Assembly: GCA_004794785.1 (NCBI GenBank)
Contig: SJOL01006496.1
Location: 69,218 to 133,217, forward strand
Direction of reading: 5' to 3'
DNA length: 64,000 nt
From: Opisthorchis felineus
Lineage: Eukaryota > Platyhelminthes > Trematoda > Opisthorchiida > Opisthorchiidae
In this document: positions 50,035 through 62,000 of the stretch, in pieces
Layout of the letters: each line of letters begins with the position of its first letter
How positions within the stretch are numbered: the first letter of the stretch is position 1
Program-made: the position numbers and the translations under genes
The notes under the pieces: generated by a model
The model's input: only the letters and a program-made list of their open reading frames with translations
What the model was told of the DNA's origin: nothing
The model's database searches: none

Positions 50035-53000
50035 CTAAAAAAAGATGTGTAGATTGATAACATCCAGCTGATCGTACTGGTTTGAAACATCGTGACTTGT
50101 GAGCAGTGTGCTGATTGCCTTCCAAACTTGACGCAAACAAAGGAGGACCACTAAACACTACAGATTGTTGGTAGTGTGAGGAGATTTGGGAATTTTTGTG
50201 GAGAGTTCGTCCTGTAAGTGAAGCCAACCTATGTTGAAAAGCTGAGAAGCACTGTACAGCTGTTTCATCCTTAGTGGGAATCATCGGCAGTGCGCATCTC
50301 ACGAAACTTCGGAAAGCCTCGAAACCACGACCTCCTGGCTAGTAGATTCTTCTAAGCTGACAGAAACGGTAAATTTGCAGGGTGTTTTGGTTTACGAAAC
50401 AGCGATGAACCGGAATATTTTGTACCACAGTAATTTTCCTATATGTGACAATCTGTGAAAATCGTGCAACAACCACTCGTCTAATGTGACTAGACTACTC
50501 GTTGCACGATTATTTTTGCAGCTTTTGGGAAGAAAGAACTGTTTGGAGGATGTGACAGATGTACTTTGACTTATACTGTTCTTGTTGTTTGAGCAATGGC
50601 AATCGGGAGATGAAAAGCGAGAGATTGTTTCAACAACCTTTTATCGATGCTGAATAAAAAAACCCTGGGAAGTATGCGTATTGATGATCAAAACGGTAAT
50701 GCGCTATTCGTGCTGCCGGATACTCTTTCCAAAGAATGACTCCGCAAACATGTAACCTGGTTGGATCTGATTAAAGCCTAATTTTTAAACAAGGTGAAAT
50801 TCAGTAGTTTTGTGCCTTAGGGTCGTATCGGTGATTGTCGAACACAGCCTTTGTAACTGGAGAACAGGTTATCCTGACTACCTTGCCGGGGCACACAATT
50901 CTAAATTCCCCCCACGCTGGCTTCCAATTTGTTCTTTCCGAGGTCAATTTGTTCAGCTGTAACACCCTTTCGGTGCCTAGCTGCCATGCCACCCGAAGGA
51001 AGCACGAGGGTTGGGATATTGCCAATTTGCCCAAGCCTAGACAGGGGAAGTCGAGATACAGAGGTCGGGTTCGGTCTACGGACCTTCCGGTCAGTAAATT
51101 CGCGCTCTAATAACTGAGCCATCTCGCCCCCTTTGAGGTCAATTGTCTATGTCGGAATGATAGCTTTGTGGTTTTACTAGTCATATCAGACGGTAGAGTA
51201 GTGTTCATCGGTTGCGGTCATAGTTATGTAGGTTTTACCTTCCGAGCCCAAAAATTAAGCACTGGGAACAACCCAACTAGGTTTTTCACCCAATTCGTTT
51301 CCACTACTTTTCCACTAAAAGATGGAGCAGAATACCGTTAGGTCACCTTGGTTGTAGCTGGCCGATCACATCTGACATTCAGTCGCAGACTTACGATTTA
51401 TATATTGTGATCATTTAGCAAATGGAATACTGGATTTGTTTGAAAGAAAAGGTCTCAATTTGAAAGAGTGGAAGACAGTGGAAGACACAGACGACCTATT
51501 ATAGCAACTGGCGATACGATATCCCCGGGTTTACTCTTCACACAGTGAATGAGAACCCAAGAAAGCCTGTAGAAGTGGTTTGGGTGTAGAATATCCATTA
51601 GTGTTTTTCCGTCCTTAATATCCTTCTGTATCTGATACAACCAGGTTTCCTGCTGAGTCGTTGCATCCTAGCTGACCGAGATCGATAACAATAGGAGCCG
51701 GCGAAACTGGACACGAAACGTTGGAGTTAACAGGTTCACCAAAAAGCATTAACCAACCAACGGCCTGACCTGACGAACCGATCTATTTTTCCGCTATCGA
51801 AGCGCAGATTAACGAGGTTTGTCAATCATTGGCATCATATAGACGTCAGGGATCAGTTTTGTAAAGAGCAAATCGCAAGACTGGCTACCGGAAAATCCTC
51901 ATAAACGATTGTCCAGGTGATATCGTCTAACAAAACACGAGGACAATCTCCAAAAATAAGTAGGAAGCACTCAGAAACCCACGAATATAAGAACTTGCAC
52001 AAGTGTTAGCAGATGAAAGACTCAGGACTGTGGTGAGAATGCCTTTCAAACCTGCCAGTCAAATCAGCATGGCACTGAGAATACTGAAGAGTGCAACCGG
52101 GATCTTCAGATAGGAAGGATGAAAAATGCAATTCGGTAATCAACTGGTTTACTACTTCTGCGTGCAATTGAAAAATACGCCTGGATTGCGGTCAAATTAT
52201 CTAGATATGAGAACGAGAGTATTAGCATTGTGGCCGATTCCTTGAGAAAATTCGGGATATCAGTATGAAAGAAAATGAAGCTGGACGTCCATGGTCACCT
52301 CACTCCAAGCAATTATGAACTTTCGAGTAGGAATAAATGAGATGGGTGAGGAGTTAGCACTGACAGTTTTGGATCTTTTTTACAAACACTGAATAACGCT
52401 GCACAGGCCGCTTGAAAAAAAAAACGACCAAATGAACGTATACGAGGGTAACACCGGAGGAAGAAATCTTCAGTGGCAATGACCAAAAGACCTGTGAGAA
52501 GCTCCCTCGGAATGAGACCAAATTGCAACGACAGAAAAGCGTTAAGTTGACAGCTCAATTAGGACTAAACAGTATGATCGTCACAAGAACGGTTTGAATG
52601 CCGTGCCCTGTAGGGTGTTGAATAGAGCGCAAGGGAAATAACATGGGAAGAAGCCGGAAAGTTGGGAAGATTCTAGTGCACTTTTTTTCACAACTCTTCA
52701 CCAAAACGGCTGGCCAACAAGAGTTCAAAGTGGCAAGCAATATTTTCTTAGGTAGACGATGGTTGGTGCATGGTGCATTTCTGAACCAGTTCGGCCTCTG
52801 TTTTCCTAATTAGCCATTTATTTATTAATCTGTTAGGTTGTTTACCCATTGTTTATTTGCCACTCAAGTGACCTCGGTTTAATACCAACTGCTCGTTTAA
52901 GAACACTTTTTTGGTAACTCTATGCAGCAAGCTACCTCCTGCTGTTTTGCGAGGGAATTGATGGTCTGTTCAATTAGGTGAAAAACGCTTGAAACCGATT

Positions 53001-56000
53001 GAGTAATCATCGTTTTCGGAAAAGTTTGGTAACAATCGGTAGATTTATTGCTGGGCAACGTTTCGCTTTTGACACAAAAGCTTCGTCAAACCTGATGGCT
53101 CGGTCTGTGAGGATCGTACGAGAGCCTGCTGTTGAGAGTATCCTGCTCAATGATCCTGAAATTTCCAGTTTTCACGTTAACATCATTCTCTTCTGAACAG
53201 TAATCCTCATGTAGTGGCGCAGTTATTCTGGAGTCTACACAGGAAGAGAAAGCAATGGGCCAGAGTTTCGCTATTATTACAGCTCATCAGCAGTGCGTAT
53301 CCTTGAACCATTCGGAGTTTAAACTTCGGACTTCTGACATACGAGGCGAGCATATTACCACCAGTGCACGCTGGGAACATCTGAATTTTTACGTCTGAAC
53401 AGGCGAGAGTGTTGTGATCGGTTCGCCCGACGCCTCAAACGACGGCCGAGTAACTGCCGTGGTTGTGTCTATCGATTAACCTGCCTGTAAGTTTTATTTA
53501 GTTTTATCGTTGTTTTGCCCCACAACAGATGTCCTGCATCCGATTTCAGAATTTAGTTGAAACAACTTCCGTGGGGTCCATGTTGCGCTAGCATCCCCTG
53601 TTTTCATCCCGGAGCAGATGTTAGTTGAGTTGGCGCTTAAAGGACCATCTGGCTGAAAATATGCTAAGATCCCGGGGGGATAAAACGTCTTTTAAGTGTC
53701 AGTGGTCGTTCCTGGAACCAATGTCTTGTGAGCGCATGCCGAGAAACACCATTTTCTGAGTTTCAAGCAAGTATGCCGGCTGTTATCTCTTGCCATTTGC
53801 GACCAATGTCTCTTGAGGAGGCCGGTTTTAAGGTGTCATAAAGCTGGTTCCGATACATTTGCCTAATTTGTGGTTCAGAAAGCGTCTTAAAGGTTAAACG
53901 GGAAGTCTGCTTTCCAGATTTACTCGAGAAATCCAGTGAAAATGTGTATCAGTCGGTGGCATGGTCTGAATTAAAGTACGTATTACAAAATGTCCTGTAG
54001 TCGAGTATTGAGCTCCGCCACCGGCAGCTGTAGCACATTGACGTATGCTTTTTCTAGAACCACGACTGCTTGCAAAAAGGTAGTTAGAACACAGTTGCGA
54101 AAGACACTCGTCTTTGTAGGCACACTTAGTGTCTAAGCTAGATTCACTACAAAATCGTGCCTCAAATAAACTGAAGTACTAGATTTTCGGGGTCTTTAGT
54201 GATTAGGACTACACTTGAACTCTTCTCGGAGGGCAAGAGTGCGGTCATCTGTCGACAACCGGTATCTTCCATTGAATCACAGCTACAGTTGGTTGGCTCA
54301 TAAGCAACTGTTTACACTTATCCAATCAAGCAAGAAAGCCTGTGCCCTCAGCCGCAGCAGTACCAAAACCATCTGAATATCACAGTCAATAGTGTCTAGA
54401 AATCGAAGGTGCCGTGAACGTAATTACTGTACTTGGATGTTAATTCGAGTCTAGAAAATGCATAAGTTCATCAGAAAGTAGTAAATGTACATGCAGGATC
54501 AGATTGTTAGTCAGCTTGGTGAAGGATACGAACGTTAATACTGCAAAAACAATAGGGGAACGAGGTTCGATTAGTAAAAGTGAAGCGACAGATGCGTGTG
54601 TTGGTGTACAGCTGGTTAGTTGCCTGGGTGACTGACTGGAATGGCTGCAACTAAGATTCATAGAAAAGTGATGATTATAAGAGGTGGGAGAGTAGCTGGG
54701 AAAGTATGAATAAAAAAGATGGTAGACTTCAGAATTCACATCTTTCCGCTTATCCACCGTGTCGTATGTACACAGTGAATAAGGCGACCCGGCTAATACC
54801 ACTACGCGATGACTGAAATAACGTGAGCAATCCTTTGTCTATGTATGTCTTGATGGCACTGAGGTTGATTTGGTGCCAGGGGGGCCAAAACTAAACTGGA
54901 GGAAAATAAGGGTTGTCCACCAATGTTTCGCTCCAAACCAGCGACAGTCGATGCATCATTACCGTAGCAGTATAACTTTTGACGAACATATTTGCTCCAG
55001 GTTCCAACCTGGAGGGTTAGAAGATGGTGTTTTTCAGACCTCTGTTCATTGCATACCGAAGTAGGAGAGACTTTTTGGATAGAGTAATCATCCTCCAGAA
55101 CAGTTCAATACGTTTCTAGGTTACGCAAACCTTCTCAGTTTGATACAGTATCTATCAAGATATGAGATGTTTTAACTATCTGACTGCGTGCACAGCGAGC
55201 GAGGTGCAATTCCTCGCAACAGAAATTCAAGACTGAGACCGTAGCACCTCATCACTGTCATCTAGACGGCGCAGTGCACCGTTCTAACCAGTGCTGAATA
55301 CAGATGAACATTCTTTTCCGTCGTCCGATTCGAAACAGTTTGTCCGACTAAAGGCTTAATTTAGACCGCTATTTCACTATTTCACTGTTTCAGTGGGAGG
55401 CCTCAGTCAGCCTTACACAAGTGCATACGAACCAGATGATATGATGACAATGGCGACATACTGTCACACCGTTTTAGCTGGTCGGAAGCTCGTAGCAGAA
55501 TAGTTTAGCCTTCAACATCATCGCGGTTTGAGATCTCCCTGTATATTAGGGAGATGCGCAGCAGATATTATTCCAAATAAGGATGGAATTGCATAGACTC
55601 AGTCCACATATAGAGTTAAATTCTGATTGAACAAATCCATCGTACTATTAACAAAACTAATGTAGACTCAGGATTATTCTACGATCATTCAGATTACATA
55701 GTAAAGCTTGAATAGATTGATCACTACTGCCTGTTTCAAGAGACTTCAGTCCATCCGAGCGCATGGGCTGAACAGTGATGTGGAAAGAGTCACAACGTCC
55801 AACTCTGGGTTTTGTCTCAACTACGTGCATTATGGTCGGTGATTTGACTTCCTACTCGTTCCAAGTTAAATCAAGATCAAACAACAGTGTACGAAATCGT
55901 TCGAACAGGTTTGCGTTTTAAAGCCTACCAATTACAGGCAAACTGATAAATGCATGCATGAATGGTTGATAAAACTGAAGCTGTCTTTTGGTCGGCACAG

Positions 56001-59000
56001 CCCTTTCAGTTTCGATACAGCGTATGTTCAGATAAACACTACATTTAAAGTATGTTTAACCTATTAAAATCTAAATAAGGAGGCTGCTTTGGTACATTTG
56101 TCACTTGTTCGGAGGTGAGAGGGTTGAGATATATGTTTCGTCGCGCGCACTTTTGGACAACTTTCACCTCAGAGAGTCTGCGTGGAGTCTGCATTTTACT
56201 CTGCGGAATGAAGTCTAATCGGGAGTATTTTTAAGCTACATGGAACAGGAGCCTGCACAACCTAGGTTCTGTCCTTGAAGGTTGTAAGAAAAATGGCTAA
56301 GCAATTAGAGCAGTCAGTTTGGCTTGGTGATTACCGATCGTGTCACTTGAATCCAGAGTGCGTAGTTTGAAATAGAATCCCTTCCGAACGGTGACGACGA
56401 AAATTCAGTCGCGTTACAGCTTTTCACCCTAATCGTCGAGAATGTTCAAGATTGTGTTTGCTGATTTGCACAAAAGATAGGAAAATTTCTGTTCCATGTA
56501 GTATGTAATCAAGACCAAAACCAAATCAACAAACCTGATTATTGGCAAGATGCAGCGTGTGCAAGTTTTTCAGATCGCCTATGGTGGGTGGCAGCTGCCT
56601 GATCCGATTGTTTGAGACGGAGAGCTTCTCCAAACGTGTCAAAGAGCCTATTTCTGCCGGAAGATTGTGCAAGTCATTCGTATCCAGAAGTAGTATTCGC
56701 AATCTTGTCAGGTAGCCTATTGAGGAAAGAACACGCAGTTGTGTATGAATACCCACAGCGCTGTTCGGAGCAAAAAGGGTTTACTTACTCATTTACAAAA
56801 CAATTTTAACTGAAGCATGATTTCACAGTTCCCGTGGCTTGGAAGAAAGTTGAAAACTGTGTATGACAAACAGTGTCTCGCGATGCACGTGTTGACCTTC
56901 GGGCGTGATGCTAGATGCAATACCGCATACACCATATCGGTGTCGCACAGTGGTGGGCTTAGGTGTGGCACAGTACGTATGCAGAATCATAGGGTGCACG
57001 AGTTTAGGCATTTATGAGATTGGGTAAAGATAATACTGTGCATTTTATACGGTGGCATGTTGAGTCGGCAGTAAGGAACTCTTAACGGGTGTGACATGCA
57101 ACCAATTTTGATGCATCTATCAAAGGATTTTCAACCAGGAAGCAGTGTGTGCTTTATTGTCTTCACGGCGGGCCACATCCTGCCCCATAGTCTGGATCAA
57201 CAAAAATGCTCATCTGGTTAACCTCCTACGAAATTAAAGAAACCATACTTGTACATCCTTATGAGTTGTTACTAGCTATGTTCAGTACGTTTGAGAAACA
57301 GGTTTTCTGATAAACTTCTATGGCGGGAACTGCTTTTTTCTAGATGATAATTCATTCGTTTTTATCCCTCACAGTTTGCCTAGTTTCTGAGATGTGCAGG
57401 CACGGTATGTCCGGTACGATTTCGATAAGGTTCAGCTCCGACGGCTCTACTGTACCTTGATGTATGATGATGATGATGTACCATGTATGATTGCAATCTC
57501 CCATCATTATTAAATCTGGCGCTACTGTCGGCCAGAACGTCACTGCGTCGTTATTCGATGTATTGACCATGTCAATCACCCCGCTTAAGTGCGAAAACGT
57601 TCGTCTGTTCCTGCGGGGTTCATTTAGGTGCGTTCAGCGTGCGATGGTGGAGGACTGGTAACATGCTCCACTTGCGTGTAAGATGTCAGGATTAAATTCC
57701 CGACGGGGTTAAGAATATGCGCTGCTCTTGAGCTCTACAGACAGTGATACTCAAATCCAGTGTTACCCACTTTCTGGAGCAAACTAACTTGAACAGCTGC
57801 CTTGGAGCGAAAGGAGGGTGAGGCGAGTACAAAAAGCCATCCTTCACAAGGTTTCAGTTACAGCAATCTACTTGATAGACAACATGCATTTGAGCTGATG
57901 CTATGACCACTGAAGCTCAAAATTCAGCCTCTAGAGAAGTATGTAAAAGTAAGGGTGAGAAACTGTTAGAAAATTATGGTCAACAATAAAGGTCCTATAG
58001 CTATATGCAACAGCGCTCCATGACATTCACAAATATACCCTTATCTACTTTTTCCATGGTCGAGTAATTTGGAGGACTTTTGTATAAATCCTGACATTAA
58101 ATGTAGGTGATGCTACAAGCTTCGGAGGTTTCTCTACCTATGTTCTCAACAATTTATCTCTCACATGAGCTGGGGTTTGACATTCCGCCAGACTGGCCTG
58201 CAAGAAAATATAGATCACGACTTTTTTGAGGAAGTATATTCAGAAAATTCCACCATTTCTCATCGGCTAGGATGTCTTCTTCTGGATCACGAACCAGAAT
58301 CGCCTCTACTTGACATTCCGGAAACAAGTATTCATTTAAACACGAATGCCTCCCAGAATTCCCCCACAATATACCAAGGTCCTTCACTTGGAAGATACAG
58401 CTCAGGTACACAGTGCTTCTGGGTCCTAGAGATGAGACTAATAACCATGTATCGACTGAAGAAATTGTAATCAGTTCCTCTATCTAGGTTAGCATATTCA
58501 AGTGAATGTTGTGCTGACTAGAAAGGCGCAAGTCAGAACCACACAAGAAGAAAATTTTATAAGCGAAACGCTTACAGTATATCTACAGAAAACTTGGGTC
58601 TATTTGGGATCCAAAAATTCAAAATATTCGGCATCTTTTGATCTCTTTCTCAGACTTGATTGAGTGCTGGAGTGATTTTTCATTTATTTAGCAAAGACCA
58701 AATAAAATTGTTTTTTTAGAGAGCTTACCGGTGTTATGGGACAGTGTGGCAGCTATTTAAACAAAAGTCAATTGTTGAATGTAGGTCAGTGGTGAGGAGC
58801 GTTTGCAATAAAATTTCCGATGAAACTAATAATATAAGCACCACCCTCGGACAAGGACTATCAGTCCACGGGGAAGGCACACTAGTTTCAGCAGAACAAA
58901 GTGTATAAATGATCACAAATGCGTTTAATAATCTAGGCTTACTCTAGTGATAGTTGTGCACATAACCACTGTCCCCACACATCAATTACTCCAAAACATG

Positions 59001-62000
59001 TCTTACGTGTAGTTTGTTTGGGGCTCCATTTCCATGGTGTGCATAGGATCGCTTTTTCGTCCACATCCGATGTTTATTAATCGAGATTCTACATGATTGG
59101 ATCTGCCTTGTCTCCTTTGGACCATTACCAGAATATAGCTTGTGGCAAATTACTTGGCGCCCGTCTTAAGATTATGGAATCTCTCTTGCTAATAAGACAG
59201 TCCCTATTCGCTCCGACTACAAATGGATAAACTAATCTGTGACACCAGTGTCACGGGTTTCGCTGCATATTCCGCGCAAGTAGCCATACCGGTTTTGGTT
59301 GAGACTGAAGAGATAATTTTTAGTGTAAGGTCTCAAGTTGAGGGTTGGGTAACAGTAAAGCGGGGTATTGTCAAGTTATCCTATCGCAACTGTTTCAGTC
59401 GTTCGTGAAAGCTAGACATGGTACCAAGATGAATTGGGTTTAATTGGACGAAACTTTTCTAAGCGGCTAAAGTAGCTGTTATCCAGCTAATTGTGCCCGT
59501 AGACAGGGACTGGTTCATTTCCAGCTGTGTGAAAATCTCTTGAGAAGTCAACTGTTGTTACCATTCAACAATGACTATTTTTTAAATTAACTCTGGTTGC
59601 CGTCCGCTAGGCTTACTGGAAAAAGAGTAGCATTTGAAGACGGCAAACTTTTGAGAAAAGTGAACGTGTTGTAAATCCTGTTAAACTGGTGTAGCTGGTG
59701 TACTCTGGCTTGCACGATAGTACGTATGTTGCACACAGTTCAAGACAATCCTTATCTGAAACTCTGCAATAAAAACAGGTTTCTTTCTCAACGCAACACA
59801 AGGCGAAACTAAACCAGTCGGTTGAAAAAGGTGAATCAGTTGCATCCACCTGCAATTGTGTGAAATCCACAAAAAACCTGCCTTGTAAGTCAATTTGAAA
59901 CGTCCGACGAAAGACTTATGGAAGGACAGTTCAAGCAAGAAGAGAGGTCAGAATAGTCAGGCATTTTGTTTACTAACAATACAGTGTTCATTTACTTGTG
60001 AGCATGGAAGTATCTACATCATTCAGTCCAAAAAACATGAGTCACTTGATCCATTCCTAATGAAATCTGCTCTCCAGTCGAAGCTGTATTTAAACAGGGA
60101 CTAATTTTGCCCTCCCCAAGGGAATACCTATAGCGACACCGTCAAAACAACTCCAAAACGGATAGAACGTAGACAGAAGTAGTCACCCATTTTGCTTTCT
60201 TGAATAATTCGGCTCAAACAGGGAGGTGTGTTAACACTTGAATGCTATTATTTTGAAATTGACATGGAAATTGTGACATGTTGGCAAAATGTTGTTGTAC
60301 AGGTTGAACGTCTTCTCAATCAATCTCGGTTGAGAAACTCTAGTTAATATAATGGGACAATACATCACCGGTGCATTTTAAGATGGTGGTCGGCTAGCAG
60401 GGTGGAAAAATGACGTAACAGATTTCCAATTTGTTATTTCTCCTTTGGCAACAAACCAGCCTTATAAGAATTTCTGGATTGTCTCTTCTTCGGGTGCTTT
60501 GGGTTTCTTGGCAGTTTGAGCAGGTTTGGAAATTTCATTTGGGACTTCATCCTGCCCATCCATGCTGAAAAATCGAGAAGCATAGTGTTTCTCGGACATA
60601 TCAATAGGTTCCTCATCAGTCTTATCAAACATAAGCCAATTTCACAAAACCAGAAGGGGTTTAGCTTGCCAATGTAGCTGGTTACCACAACCGGTTATGT
60701 GCGAGGTCATGTTGTAGTCGTGGGAAAGACGGTTTACTCAGCCAAAACGAGGACAATACTCCTTGAAACAAAATTCTAAAAAGTCTGTGGCTCCGATGTA
60801 AACCGATTATTAGAACAACGGATCGGACTGAAGCTTCGTTCTCTCCCAGTAAAGGTAACATTTTCATCTGACTTCAAAACCGATCCAGATGTTGAAGTTG
60901 ATATTGGCGGTTTGGCTTGGCCTCTCAGGGGAAGAGTCCGTGACCTGGGACATGCTGTTACAACAATGGTTGGGCGTGACAGTTTGAACACTATAAATGT
61001 TTTCCTGGAAATTCACACTTCACAAATAAAAGGAAAGTTGTGTACTTCCAACTATTTAAGTACAAAGTTTTTGTAAAAGACTGGTCTATATCCACCCCCG
61101 TTCTTGACTATGATAAACGGGGTCATATCACAAGAGGTCTCTTTTGGTGGTGACGTGACTCCGGAAGTAACCGATTTGATCAGAGGAGTATTTGCCAACC
61201 TGTGCTGTCTTCTGTGATTTGGAACAAGGAACGAGTGTTGAACATGTTTGTCGGAATACATCTTCTCTATGGATCTGAAATTTCTCCGTTAATTGAACAA
61301 AATTTTCAGCTGCCTTCTGCATCCGGATACTGCTGTATCCGAATGATCTGGCTAGCCAAACAGCAGGAAAGAATGAACAATTCAAAAAGAGGGTGGACCG
61401 TAATTGTTATGAAAAACACATAATTGGAAGGTACTGCCACACTACACCGAATTCATTCTTCCAGTCGCTTTCAGACAATGACGAAGAAATTTCCTGTGAG
61501 ATTTGTTACAACTTGCCTCTACTCTATTGAATGTCAGAGCGCAATCCAAAAATAACATACAGTAGTCTCCGCTAATCGCGAATCCCTCATCGGGGCAAAT
61601 GAACTCTTCAATCATCAGTGACTTTTTGGGAAGCCTTAAGATGTCTCCAGATTCGGGCATCCCTTCGAAGTGAACCATCTGACACTTGCTGATGGGTTGC
61701 CTGCAATTTAGGCACCATTTTGAACTGACGGTATTTAGAGTTCTGGTAATTAAAGCCCGATAAGGGGACCAGTGCAACTACAATACAATGTTAGTGAACT
61801 CCTTTCTGATTATCGACCAAAGCCTTGGCGAGAAAACTTTGCCTTATCAGCTATATAAGAGTGGCCGTGTCAGACTAAACAGCTGACAATGTAACCGTTC
61901 AATATCAATGGCTTAATGGAAGTTGGAATGGTGTCCGACGGCCTGCTTGTCTAAACAAAATACACGACTTGTGAATACATGCCACGAAGCTGGTTTGGAT

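Noticed and set aside
53316..57712. Possible functional tRNA genes at the tRNA-like stretches, also at 6571
   Set aside because: Acceptor stems do not pair and B boxes are altered; they are better read as repeat relics.
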